Positions 54,373 through 63,272 of a DNA stretch of 64,000 nucleotides are shown piece by piece; the stretch's first letter is position 1, and every line of letters begins with the position of its first letter. Both the position numbers and the translations under genes were made by a program. This DNA is from Lachnospiraceae bacterium (GTDB lineage Bacteria > Bacillota > Clostridia > Lachnospirales > Lachnospiraceae): the NCBI GenBank assembly GCA_030524635.1, contig JAUNGG010000003.1, positions 62,001 to 126,000 on the forward strand, in the 5' to 3' direction. The notes under the pieces are model-generated. The model saw only the letters and a program-made list of their open reading frames with translations. It was not told where the DNA came from and ran no database searches.

Positions 54373-55773
54373 ATGAAAACAAATCTGATCTATATTTTTG
54401 CGGATCAGTGGCGGTATCATGCGCTGGGCACATCGGGACAGGATCCGGTGCAGACACCGTGCATGGATCGCTTTGTGCAGGAGGGATTGAATCTGACCAA
54501 TGCGTACAGTACATTCCCTCTCTGCACGCCCCATCGGGGCAGTCTGATGACCGGAAAGTATCCCTTTTCCATCGGTCTCTGGACCAACTGCAAGATCGGG
54601 CTGGAGGAAGTGATCATGCTGAAGCCTCAGGAGACCTGCATCGGAAATGTATTAAAGGACCATGGGTACCGCACTGGATATATTGGAAAATGGCATCTGG
54701 ATGCATCGGAGCAGAATTTTACCAGCCATCCGGAGAGCGGAGCCAGGGACTGGGATGCCTACACCCCGCCGGGAGAGCGCCGTCAGGGCTTTGATTACTG
54801 GCTGTCCTACGGGGCCTGCGATGAGCATCTGGATCCCCATTACTGGGAGGATACACCGGAGCAGATCCGGCCGGGAAAATGGTCGGCGGAGTACGAGACG
54901 GACAAGGCCATCGAGTTTATCAAGGCCAACCAGGGAAAGGATGAGCCATTTGCCCTGTTTCTTTCCTACAACCCGCCTCATCTTCCTTATGAGCTGGTTC
55001 CGGACCGCTATTATGAGAAGTTTCGTGATCTTGAAATTCCATGGAGGGACAATGTGCCGGAAGAAAAGAGGACGCCGGAGATGGAGGTGATCGCACGGCA
55101 GTATTTTGCTGCGGTTTACGGCATTGATGAGCAGTTCGGCCGGGTGATGGAGACGCTGAAGGAGGCGGATCTGGAGGAGCAGACTCTGGTGGTGCTTTCT
55201 TCCGATCACGGGGAGATGATGGGTTCTCACGGTTTGATGAGCAAGAATATCTGGTACGAGGAGGCAGTTCACATTCCCCTGATTCTGCGCCAGAAGGGGC
55301 GGATTAAGCCCGGTACCTGTCCGGTGCTGGTGGCAAGTCCGGATCATATGCCTACTCTGCTGCAGCTTCTGGAGCTTCCGGTTCCCAATACCTGTGAGGG
55401 CTATGGCCATGGGGCATCGATTTTAAACGGAGAAGATCCTGACGCACCGGAATGGATGTTTCTCTGTTCCTATCCGGGCGGAGCAGATATGGTAGGAGAA
55501 TTTGCCAAGCGCGGACTTACCCATAAGGCATATGGATGGAGAGGCATTCTCACAGACCGGTATACGTACGTGGCGTGCAATGGATATGCGCCGGATGCTG
55601 CACCGTCAGAGCTGCTTTACGACAGAAACGCGGATCCCTTCCAGATGAATCCGCGGGTAATCCGGGCAGATGAGACGGATCAGCAGGTGACTGTGATGCG
55701 CAGCCGACTGGAAACTTATCTGGAGAAGCTGAAGGATCCCTTTTTATGCAGATGGAAAGAGGAGAAGGTATGA
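54373..55773 (+). CDS. Cysteine-type sulfatase
   Basis: A 466-residue sulfatase. The formylglycine site is C51 in FPLCTPHRGSLMTG (C-x-P-x-R). Metal ligands are visible in IFADQWRYHALG near the start and LSSDHGEMMGSHGLM further on. YIGKWHLD is another family motif. No signal peptide is present, so it acts in the cytosol, unlike the exported sulfatases of Bacteroidetes. Activation needs the maturase at 45.0 kb. It probably removes sulfate from an imported glycosaminoglycan disaccharide. Whether it is 2-O, 4-O, 6-O or N specific cannot be told. Confidence 0.92.
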   Translation: MKTNLIYIFADQWRYHALGTSGQDPVQTPCMDRFVQEGLNLTNAYSTFPLCTPHRGSLMTGKYPFSIGLWTNCKIGLEEVIMLKPQETCIGNVLKDHGYRTGYIGKWHLDASEQNFTSHPESGARDWDAYTPPGERRQGFDYWLSYGACDEHLDPHYWEDTPEQIRPGKWSAEYETDKAIEFIKANQGKDEPFALFLSYNPPHLPYELVPDRYYEKFRDLEIPWRDNVPEEKRTPEMEVIARQYFAAVYGIDEQFGRVMETLKEADLEEQTLVVLSSDHGEMMGSHGLMSKNIWYEEAVHIPLILRQKGRIKPGTCPVLVASPDHMPTLLQLLELPVPNTCEGYGHGASILNGEDPDAPEWMFLCSYPGGADMVGEFAKRGLTHKAYGWRGILTDRYTYVACNGYAPDAAPSELLYDRNADPFQMNPRVIRADETDQQVTVMRSRLETYLEKLKDPFLCRWKEEKV

Positions 55774-57827
55774 AATTTGTGGTAAAAGAGCCGGATTATG
55801 AGAAAAGCCCATATACTGGCATGGGGCGTCATCATTATATGGAATTATGCCATTTCCTGTTAGAAGGCGTTTTCCGGCATGTGAAGCATAGGGAAGATCC
55901 TATCCTGTTTCTGAGAAAAGAAACACATGTCAGCTACCCCCAGCCGGGACAGCCCTCCTGGCGGCTGGCGGCTGAAAAATTCGAGGGGCTGGCAAGAAGC
56001 TTTCTGATCGCGGCGCCGCTGCTGGCGGCAGAGCCTGAGGCAGCAGTGGGCGGACGGTCGGTAAAGGAGTATTACCGAACACAGATCCTCCGGGCGGTTA
56101 CGCCTGGAACTCCCAGCTATCTGATGACCATTGAGGAGATCCGTCCCCAGGGGCTGCCAGGGGAGCTGGCGTTCCAGCATACCTGCGAGTGTGCTTCGCT
56201 GGTGATCGGGCTCACCTTCTGCAGGTCCGTGATCTGGGATACCTACAGTAAGGAGGAGAAGGACCGGATTGCAGCGTATCTTGGCGGCTTCGGACATTCT
56301 CATACGGGACACCATAACTGGCGGCTGTTCAATATGCTGATTCTGGGATTCCTGGACCGGGAGGGATATCCCATTGACCAGGATATGATGCGGGATCATG
56401 CCCAGACGATCCTTTCCTATTATGCCGGAGACGGCTGGTACCGGGACGGCCATCTGTTTGACTACTATTGTCCATGGGCATTCCAGGTATACGGCCCGCT
56501 GTGGAACCAGTGGTACGGATATGAAAAGGAGCCGTGGCTGGCGCAGCGCATCGATCAATATTGCCGTGAGTTTGTGAAAACATATCCAGCCTTCTTTGAC
56601 CGGCAGGCGCATGTGACCATGTGGGGAAGAAGCGGAAGCTACCGCTGTGCCGCATCGGCACCTCTGGCTGCCGTGTATCTGCTTGCCGATCCCAGGCAGG
56701 AGCCGGGCTTTGGCGGGCTGGCCAGAAGAATCATATCCGGCTCTGTTCTGCAGTTTGTCAGCCGGGAGGAATGCTTCTACGAGGGCGTTCCTCATCTAGG
56801 CTTTTACGGTCCCTTTGCGCCTATGGTTCAGGCCTACAGCTGTGCGGCCAGCCCCTTCTGGCTGGCAGATCCGCTGCTGTGCCTGACCTTCCCGGAGGAT
56901 CATCCCTTCTGGACTGAAGTGGAAACAAATGGAATCTGGGACAGAAACGCTGGGAATGAGGATGGGGCAGAGGCTTCGGCTTTTGTCCATACCGCAGTCC
57001 TTGACGGGCCGGGAATCGTGGCGGATGCTCATACAGCCAGTGGGCTTACGGAATTCCGCACCGGAAAGGTGCTGATGAAGCAGGATAATCCTGGCCTGGC
57101 CGGATACATGCGTCTGGCATTTAACAGTCATTTTCCTTGGGAAAAGCTGGATTTCAACGGCAATGGAGAGGCGATGCAGTATCTTTTAAAATATGAAGAA
57201 GAAGCCGCAGGAAGGATCCCTAATATCTGCATGTATGCCGGAGTGCGGGATCAGGTGCTGTACCGAAAGGTATATTTTGATTTCCAGTTTACATTCCAGG
57301 ATCAGGCCTCCATTGCCCTTGCAGATTTTCCAACAGCACTGGGAACGCTCCATGTTGACAAGGTGAGGATTCCCAGAAAGCCGTATTGTCTGACCTTAGG
57401 AGCCTATGGCCTTCCGGTACAGGGCCAGGTGGAGATAAAGGAACGCCAATGTCCGCTGACCGGAGCCAGGGCGGTGATCGCCGCTTCCAAGTGGGGGCAG
57501 GTGGCAATGGCAGTGTATGCCGGATTTGACGAACTAAAGTGGGAAAGAAGACATGGCATGAGCGCGGTGGAAGAGGAGAGCGTGCTGATCTACGGTGTCA
57601 GCCGGAAATCCCGCTATTATGAATATTCGCCGTATCTGATGATCAGCGCCGTGCTGACGAAGCCAGATGCATCGGAATGGACGGAGGAGGAACTGTTTCC
57701 GGTAGAACGGATTACGATGACAGACCGTGAAGGCTGCGGCGGCTACGGCCCAGTCAGGATTCATATGAAGGATGGGACGGAATATCAGGTCGCCTATGAA
57801 GGGATGGAAGGAAAACTTCAGATTTAA
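55770..57827 (+). CDS. DUF2264-family protein
   Basis: A 685-residue cytosolic protein with a DUF2264 domain. Trp/Tyr/His-rich stretches such as TGHHNWRLFNMLILGFLDRE, YAGDGWYRDGHLFDYYCPWA and WGRSGSYRCAASAPLAAVYL suggest an (alpha/alpha)n toroid as in lyases and glycosidases. The C-terminal part is beta-rich. The ATG at 55770 overlaps the sulfatase stop in ATGA and follows GAGGAGAAGG. By context it probably acts on uronic-acid-containing oligosaccharides, as a glycosidase or lyase. The reaction is unknown. Confidence 0.8.
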   Translation: MKFVVKEPDYEKSPYTGMGRHHYMELCHFLLEGVFRHVKHREDPILFLRKETHVSYPQPGQPSWRLAAEKFEGLARSFLIAAPLLAAEPEAAVGGRSVKEYYRTQILRAVTPGTPSYLMTIEEIRPQGLPGELAFQHTCECASLVIGLTFCRSVIWDTYSKEEKDRIAAYLGGFGHSHTGHHNWRLFNMLILGFLDREGYPIDQDMMRDHAQTILSYYAGDGWYRDGHLFDYYCPWAFQVYGPLWNQWYGYEKEPWLAQRIDQYCREFVKTYPAFFDRQAHVTMWGRSGSYRCAASAPLAAVYLLADPRQEPGFGGLARRIISGSVLQFVSREECFYEGVPHLGFYGPFAPMVQAYSCAASPFWLADPLLCLTFPEDHPFWTEVETNGIWDRNAGNEDGAEASAFVHTAVLDGPGIVADAHTASGLTEFRTGKVLMKQDNPGLAGYMRLAFNSHFPWEKLDFNGNGEAMQYLLKYEEEAAGRIPNICMYAGVRDQVLYRKVYFDFQFTFQDQASIALADFPTALGTLHVDKVRIPRKPYCLTLGAYGLPVQGQVEIKERQCPLTGARAVIAASKWGQVAMAVYAGFDELKWERRHGMSAVEEESVLIYGVSRKSRYYEYSPYLMISAVLTKPDASEWTEEELFPVERITMTDREGCGGYGPVRIHMKDGTEYQVAYEGMEGKLQI

Positions 57828-57831
57828 TAAA

Positions 57832-57886
57832 AAGGAGGTTCACCACTCATGTCCTTGTGCATGAAAGTGGTGAACTTCCTTCTTTA
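57832..57886. terminator. Terminator between the DUF2264 and kinase genes
   Basis: 16-base arms (57832-57847 and 57866-57881, 15 of 16 paired) enclose a loop that itself can pair TCATG/CATGA. The hairpin lies between convergent genes and ends in TCTTTAAA. Confidence 0.75.
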
Positions 57887-57897
57887 AAATATGCATC

Positions 57898-57924
57898 GTA
57901 AGGTTTCAGTACCTTCACAGTTCC
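57898..57924. repeat. 27-nt hairpin repeat, diverged copy in reverse orientation
   Basis: 22 of 27 bases match the reverse complement of the 47784 copy; the core CAGTACC-TCACAGTT is kept. It lies just before the 3' end of the kinase gene, between convergent genes. Confidence 0.45.
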
Positions 57925-57930
57925 TCTGCA

Positions 57931-59067
57931 TCAATGAAACGCGGCGGCAATGTCTGCAACCATTTGGTGCATCTGATCCCACTTTTTTTCCATATCGGCA
58001 ACCAGGGCGAACTGAGAGCGGCAGCGGTCCAGGTTCTGTCCTTCCCGGTGAGTGCGGAAGTAGGTGTCGCCCTGCAGGTAGTCGGTCAGAAACCGCATGC
58101 CGCATTCCAGGGTCATCAGCTTTGCGCCCATAGGCAGCATGGTAAGCTCCAGATCGGTCAGACTTCCCTCACAGCCATCCAGAAACCCTTTGGTGTAGGT
58201 TTTAAATAATTCCAGGGACAGGGAAACCTTGGAAAGATCCTGCTCGTCCTCCTCGCCGGTGTTTGCGCCGAATCGGATGGAATCACCGTAGTCGAAGACG
58301 GAGGCTCCCGGCATGATGGTGTCCAGGTCGATGACGCAGAGTGCTTTTCCTGTTGCATCATCCAGCATGATATTGTTTAATTTGGTGTCATTGTGGGTGA
58401 CACGGCGGGGCATACGCCCGTTATTTAAAAGGTCCATAATGACCGGAATATCACATTCCCGTTCCAGAACGAACCGGATCTCCTCCTGTACCTGGCCGGC
58501 ACGGCCGCAGGGATCTTTCTGGACTGCTTGTAGGAAGGTCTGAAACCGGACAGGCGTGTTGTGGAAATCCGGAATGGTTTCCATCAGTTCCGCCACAGGG
58601 TATCCGGCAAGCAGGCGCTGGAAATGACCGAATGCCCTGGCGCTTTGATAGAAATCTTCCGGCCTTCTTACTACATCATAGGTGGAAGCATCCTCAATGA
58701 ACCGGTAGATGCGCCACCAGAATCCGGCGCTGTCACAATAGCAGCAATCTCCGCTTTTTGCAGGGATCAGCGTCAGGGTTTCACGGTCCGGGTCGCCGCC
58801 CTTTGCAAGAATTTCCCTGCGAAGAAACTGGGTTACACCTGAGATATTCCGCATCAGTCCTTTTGGATCCTGGAATACATGGGTGTTGATGCGCTGGAGA
58901 ATAAAGCGCTGACGGTTATTTTCTGTGTCCATGGTAAGACAGAAGGTGTCATTGATATGTCCATTGCCGTAACGGCAGCACTCTGAAACGGTGCCGGGAA
59001 GCAAAAAAGCCTGTATCGCTTCCTGGATCTGCCTGCATGGCCCCACTGCAAGTTCTGTGAAATTCAT
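57931..59067 (-). CDS. Phosphotransferase, probable N-acetylhexosamine kinase
   Basis: A 378-residue APH-fold kinase. YGNGHINDTFCL and RFILQRINTHVFQDP at the N-terminus match NahK-type anomeric kinases. The catalytic loop is VTHNDTKLNNIMLDD, and the metal Asp lies in CVIDLDTIMPG. It probably forms a sugar-1-phosphate from GlcNAc, GalNAc or a related sugar. GGAAGGAGGATTAATC precedes the ATG at 59067. It is cotranscribed with the nucleotidyltransferase directly upstream, 2 bases away. Sugar specificity is inferred from family and context. Confidence 0.8.
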   Translation of the reverse strand: MNFTELAVGPCRQIQEAIQAFLLPGTVSECCRYGNGHINDTFCLTMDTENNRQRFILQRINTHVFQDPKGLMRNISGVTQFLRREILAKGGDPDRETLTLIPAKSGDCCYCDSAGFWWRIYRFIEDASTYDVVRRPEDFYQSARAFGHFQRLLAGYPVAELMETIPDFHNTPVRFQTFLQAVQKDPCGRAGQVQEEIRFVLERECDIPVIMDLLNNGRMPRRVTHNDTKLNNIMLDDATGKALCVIDLDTIMPGASVFDYGDSIRFGANTGEEDEQDLSKVSLSLELFKTYTKGFLDGCEGSLTDLELTMLPMGAKLMTLECGMRFLTDYLQGDTYFRTHREGQNLDRCRSQFALVADMEKKWDQMHQMVADIAAAFH

Positions 59068-59069
59068 GA

Positions 59070-59999
59070 TTAATCCTCCTTCCATAACCGCTTCGGATAT
59101 TGTCCCTGATCCTTCAGGGCATGGATCGCGGCAGATACCTTTTCCTTATCTTCCTTATAGGTGACCCCATACCAGCTGTCCATAGAGGTCAGTACCTTCA
59201 CATCTGCCTTGCCTTCTTTCAGCATTTCGTCTACAATAAATGGGAGAAAGTACTCGCATTTCAGAGGATTTACCGGAAGCTGCTGATCCAGGAAATCGGC
59301 AAAGCGCTGTTTTAAGGCTGTGAAGATACTGGGGGTGAAGCCCCACAAATTCATGGAAACCGTGGTATCTTTGGAAAGAGGATTCCAGGTCATGCCGTCA
59401 TCCGAACTGTAGCAGGCAATGCCGCCGCGCTTTTCAATGCGGGTGCGCTCCCGGATATCCGTCAGCATTCCGTTTTCATTTATCGAACAGATCCCCCGGG
59501 CCACATGACCATGATCGGTCAAGGTCTTATAAAGCTCATAGCCTACCATGGTATAATGGCAGATATGATCATCCTCCATGGAACAAAGCTGGCGATAGAT
59601 TGCGGGGAATGCAGACTTGCCGTAATAATCATCGGCGTTGATCACTGCGAAAGGAGTCTGGATATAGGGCGCACAGCAGAGAATCGCATGTCCTGTCCCC
59701 CATGGCTTTTGACGGCCTTCCGGCATTCCATAGCCCTCTGGCAGAAGGTTCAGCTCCTGGAAAACGTATTCCACCTGGATCTGCTTGGCGATCCGGTTTC
59801 CGATCTGCTCCCTGAACTCCTTCTCGATGGCATGCTTAATGATAAAAACGACTTTTTCAAAGCCGGCTTCTATGGCATCATAGATGGAAAAATCAATGAT
59901 CAGATTTCCGTATTCATCGATCGGATCGATCTGCTTTAATCCGCCGTAACGGCTTCCCATTCCTGCTGCCATGATGACTAAAACTGGTTTCTGGTCCAT
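59070..59999 (-). CDS. Sugar nucleotidyltransferase
   Basis: A 309-residue NTP-transferase. The nucleotide-binding MAAGMGSRYGGLKQIDPI, INADDYYGKSAF with its metal Asp pair, and HVARGICSINENGMLTDI are visible. It probably activates a sugar-1-phosphate with UTP or another NTP. Together with the adjacent kinase, it forms a two-step salvage of a free hexosamine to a nucleotide sugar. It lies at the end of the carbohydrate locus, read toward it. The exact sugar and nucleotide are unknown. Confidence 0.85.
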   Translation of the reverse strand: MDQKPVLVIMAAGMGSRYGGLKQIDPIDEYGNLIIDFSIYDAIEAGFEKVVFIIKHAIEKEFREQIGNRIAKQIQVEYVFQELNLLPEGYGMPEGRQKPWGTGHAILCCAPYIQTPFAVINADDYYGKSAFPAIYRQLCSMEDDHICHYTMVGYELYKTLTDHGHVARGICSINENGMLTDIRERTRIEKRGGIACYSSDDGMTWNPLSKDTTVSMNLWGFTPSIFTALKQRFADFLDQQLPVNPLKCEYFLPFIVDEMLKEGKADVKVLTSMDSWYGVTYKEDKEKVSAAIHALKDQGQYPKRLWKED

Positions 60000-60140
60000 A
60001 GTGAATCCCCCTTATCATTCGGATTTATTGTGCTGCGTTTACGGTTCAGACAGGTGTGTGCATTTGCAGCACGAATTGTTATGATCATTATAAAAAATAA
60101 GGCGGAAGGCAGCTATGGAAGATCGAATTAGAATTAGCAT

Positions 60141-60162
60141 AATCAGATGAAATATTCTGATT
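60141..60162 (+). promoter_or_regulatory. Small dyad in the divergent region before the PocR/AraC gene
   Basis: AATCAGA (60141-60147) and TCTGATT (60156-60162) are inverted around 8 bases, 45 bases before the regulator's ATG. A possible AraC-type or self-regulatory site. Confidence 0.3.
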
Positions 60163-60206
60163 TTATAGATATACAGATGAGCAGAACGATTACTAAATAA
60201 TTACAA

Positions 60207-61040
60207 ATGGAGAACGATATGAAGGAGATTGATAGGAACCTGACAGAGGCCATGCGGCAGCTTTACCTGGTATCCGGCTTCCGTATGAGCCTGTTTGACG
60301 CAGAGGGGAAGCTTCTGTGTATTTATCCGGAGAAAGCAAATCCTTTCTGTGAACGGATCCAGCAGGAGGAGCAGGGGCTGGCCTGCTGCCTGCAGTATGA
60401 CCGGAGAGCACTGGAACGTGCGCGGCAGACAGGGGAAATCTGGATCTACCGGTGCCATTGTGATCTTTATGAAGCGGTAGCGCCGCTGTACGATTTCGGT
60501 GTACTTTCAGGATATCTGATGATGGGACAGGTGCTGGATACCTCCAGAACCAGCCGAAGGAGCGTACTGGAGAAAGCATCCGGATACGGTATTGATTCCC
60601 AACAGTTAGAAAAGGCGGTTCGGAAGATTCCATGCCGGACAAAGGAGCAGATTCAGGCGTGTATTTCCATTATGAAGATGTGTGCAGGCTACTTATCCCT
60701 GTCCAACTATCTTCGTGCGGAATGTCGGGATCTGACCAACAATGTCCGGGCGTATTTAGACAGCCATTATCGGGAGCATTTGACACTGGATCAGCTTTGT
60801 GAAGAGTTTTACTGCAGCCGGGCGACTCTGACCTCCTCCTTCCGCCGGGATTTCGGGGAAAGTGTGATGGAGTACCTGTCTCAGATCCGGATGGAGACCG
60901 CCATGGACCTTTTACAGCGCACCGATCAGCGGATCGGGGAGATCGCTGTGCTGTGCGGGTACCCGGATCAGAATTATTTCTGCAGGCTGTTTAAGCGATA
61001 TTATGGAAAAACGCCAGGGGAGGCGAGGAAGGGGAGATAA
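60207..61040 (+). CDS. AraC-family regulator with PocR sensory domain
   Basis: A 277-residue regulator. Residues 10-165 form a PocR domain, with LYLVSGFRMSLFDAEGKLLC, CDLYEAVAPLYDFGVLSGYL and MMGQVLDTSRTS. The AraC DNA-binding domain (175-277) has LTLDQLCEEFYCSRATLTSS and IGEIAVLCGYPDQNYFCRLF. PocR domains bind small ligands such as propanediol-type molecules or sugars. It is divergent from the kinase/nucleotidyltransferase operon, which it may control. An in-frame ATG at 60219 is an alternative start. Confidence 0.9.
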   Translation: MENDMKEIDRNLTEAMRQLYLVSGFRMSLFDAEGKLLCIYPEKANPFCERIQQEEQGLACCLQYDRRALERARQTGEIWIYRCHCDLYEAVAPLYDFGVLSGYLMMGQVLDTSRTSRRSVLEKASGYGIDSQQLEKAVRKIPCRTKEQIQACISIMKMCAGYLSLSNYLRAECRDLTNNVRAYLDSHYREHLTLDQLCEEFYCSRATLTSSFRRDFGESVMEYLSQIRMETAMDLLQRTDQRIGEIAVLCGYPDQNYFCRLFKRYYGKTPGEARKGR

Positions 61041-61049
61041 GGATCGGGT

Positions 61050-61089
61050 TCAAAAAATAAAGCCGGGAATCTGTTTCCAGATTCTCGGC
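61050..61089 (-). terminator. Terminator at the end of the Rpn fragment
   Basis: Arms 61062-61073 and 61078-61089 (11 of 12 paired) with a 4-base loop. On the reverse strand the hairpin is followed by TTTATTTTTT, so it terminates reverse-strand transcripts; it may also serve the AraC gene from the other side. Confidence 0.7.
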
Positions 61090-61107
61090 TCGCGGGAATA
61101 CGGTTTC

Positions 61108-61275
61108 TTATATAGTCTTGTCTGCGTTCAGTTTCTTTACTTCGTCAAGAGAAAGCCCAGAAATAGCGGCTATCTCATCCAGCGCATATTTTCCTGCTTT
61201 CAACATGCGAAGCGCAACTTCCATCATGCCCTCTTTAAGTGTCTGGTTTCTCATATCCTCCATAGCCTTACACAT
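61108..61275 (-). pseudogene. C-terminal fragment of an Rpn-type nuclease
   Basis: The reverse strand reads 55 residues from ATG 61275. It starts MCKAMEDMRNQTLKEGMMEV and ends with a helical element, AGKYALDEIAAISGLSLDEV, as at the C-terminus of Rpn/PD-(D/E)XK transposase-like proteins. AAGGAGGG precedes the ATG. The frame stays open a short way upstream (KQSKEGIAV), but the catalytic domain is missing. It is probably the remnant of a deleted copy; translation as a small protein cannot be excluded. Confidence 0.6.
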
Positions 61276-61460
61276 GACTGCGATTCCCTCCTTGCTTTGT
61301 TTAAATTTTAGAAGCTTGCTCGATAAAAATCAGGTTTATTGTACTGCATTGACCAGGGAAAGGAAAGCTTTTATTTTTGGGGGCGGTATGATATAGTATT
61401 GATATGATAATAGATATGGAACCTGTGGATTTGATCTGAACGTTTATAAGGAAAACTATT

Positions 61461-63272
61461 ATGAGCATCAAACTGCGCCTTATTATCGCATTTACCTTTT
61501 TTATCCTTTCCCCTCTGCTTGTTTTGACGGAGTACAGCAATCAAGTGTCCTCAAAGGCGCTGATGGAACAGGTCAGTCAGGCCAAGGTGCAGGCAGTGGA
61601 GGGTTATTCCAGGGATGTGGATGATGTGCTGATGGATATGAGCCGTCTGCTGATCAATATGTCCGCTGACAACAATATCCGCCATCTGATTACAGATGAA
61701 CTGGAATGTGAAAACCGGGAGGACAAGCAGTTCCGTTACCAGCAGCTTCAGCGTTTTAATAACTGTCTGGAAGGAGCAAGAATGTCCTTAATGAAAAATC
61801 CCTTCCTGCTGATGATTATCCCAAAGGAGGGAAAATGCTTTGGAAGCAGGGAAAACATGGAGGAACATGCTGCCAGAATCCGGGCTGCCGACTGGTATCC
61901 GGAGTTGATTCTGCAGAAGGATATGCAGATCAAATGGCTGGATCCTGTGGAGAGTCAGGAACTTTTGGGGAGCGAGGTTTTCTGTGCGCTGATACCGGTG
62001 AAGAAGAGTGCATCCTCTGTAAGTAACATAGGAGTGATCTATATTGAGATCTCAGAACGGTATATCTACAGTATGATGGCGGGAAGTGCAGGAGAGAGTC
62101 CGCTGTTTCTGGTGAATCAAGATGGGTGTATTATTTCTGCAAAGAATCCCCAGATGCTGGGGAAGAAATTTTCGCTTGTGGAGTTTGATGATCGTTTTGA
62201 TGTAAATGGCTGGAAGGCGGCTGCAGATCAGGGAACGAATATGATGGTAGTTTATTCCTCCGGAATGATAGATCGCTGGCGGGTGGCATCGGTGGAAATC
62301 TATGAGACGGTATTTTCTAAGGTAGTTGCAGCGCGCCGCCAGATTTTTAAGATAACCTTTGCACTGGCTGCTGTTTTCATGGTGGTAGCCATGGGAATCT
62401 CCCGGCTTATCAGTGATCCGGTGATCCAATTAAGTCAGAAAATGCATCTGGTAGAACAGGGAGATCTTTCAATCCGGGTGAAGGAAAAAGGAGCCAGAGA
62501 GATACGGGTTCTTCAGGGAAGCTTTAACCGCATGCTGGATCGGATCGTCGGGCTGATGGAGGAGGTTCAGCTTCAGGAGAGAAAGAAGCGGGAGGCAGAG
62601 ATCGATGCGCTTCAGGCCCAAATCAATCCTCATTTCCTGTTTAATGTGCTGAGCTCAATCCGATGGGCGGCAGCCGCCAATGAACCTGTGGTGGAGGATA
62701 TGGTTCTGGATCTTTCTGCTCTTCTAAAAATGACAATGAAAAAAGGAGCAGATCTGGTTCCGATTAAGGAGAGTGTTCAGATTCTGGAAAAGTATGTGCA
62801 TCTTCATAATCTAAGGCAGCACCGGAAGGTCAGCCTGAAGGTTTTTGTGGATGAGCGTGTGAGGGAGCTGCTTCTGCCGAGACTGCTTTTACAGCCGTTG
62901 GCTGAAAATTCCATTATTCACGGTCTGGGGAATAAGCTGGAGGATGGACATATCGAGGTACGGATATTTGCCCAGGATGAAATGTTGAGAATCCGGGTGG
63001 CAGATGACGGAATCGGATTCATGCCGGATTTTGATATTGATAAGGACCGGGAGGAAAAGAAGCGGAGTCAGGCATCCTTTTCCAGCATTGGCCTTGTGAA
63101 TGTAAGAGACCGGGTTCGGTTATATTACGGGGAGGAGTCCCAATTTCTCTGCTATAATCGGATGGAGCATGAGGAATGTGCAGGTGCTGTTGTGGAACTG
63201 GCAGTTAGCTTGGAGAAGGTGAAACGGCAGGAGGAAGTGCCGGAAATCGGTAAGGAGAAGGCAGGATGTTAA
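61461..63272 (+). CDS. YesM-type sensor histidine kinase (second)
   Basis: A 603-residue kinase. The first helix is at about 5-23, an extracellular dCACHE-like sensor runs to about 290, the second helix is at about 296-316, and a HAMP segment follows. The phospho-His is H391 in ALQAQINPHFLFNVLSSIRW. The ATPase domain includes VADDGIGFMPDFD and SIGLVNVRDRVRLYYGEES. Its end overlaps the response regulator start by 7 bases. The locus is separate from the 46-49 kb pair, and its targets lie beyond the window. Confidence 0.92.
   Translation: MSIKLRLIIAFTFFILSPLLVLTEYSNQVSSKALMEQVSQAKVQAVEGYSRDVDDVLMDMSRLLINMSADNNIRHLITDELECENREDKQFRYQQLQRFNNCLEGARMSLMKNPFLLMIIPKEGKCFGSRENMEEHAARIRAADWYPELILQKDMQIKWLDPVESQELLGSEVFCALIPVKKSASSVSNIGVIYIEISERYIYSMMAGSAGESPLFLVNQDGCIISAKNPQMLGKKFSLVEFDDRFDVNGWKAAADQGTNMMVVYSSGMIDRWRVASVEIYETVFSKVVAARRQIFKITFALAAVFMVVAMGISRLISDPVIQLSQKMHLVEQGDLSIRVKEKGAREIRVLQGSFNRMLDRIVGLMEEVQLQERKKREAEIDALQAQINPHFLFNVLSSIRWAAAANEPVVEDMVLDLSALLKMTMKKGADLVPIKESVQILEKYVHLHNLRQHRKVSLKVFVDERVRELLLPRLLLQPLAENSIIHGLGNKLEDGHIEVRIFAQDEMLRIRVADDGIGFMPDFDIDKDREEKKRSQASFSSIGLVNVRDRVRLYYGEESQFLCYNRMEHEECAGAVVELAVSLEKVKRQEEVPEIGKEKAGC

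Noticed and set aside
59175-59205. Another copy of the CAGTACCTTCACA hairpin repeat
   Set aside because: It lies inside the nucleotidyltransferase coding sequence and lacks the second arm.
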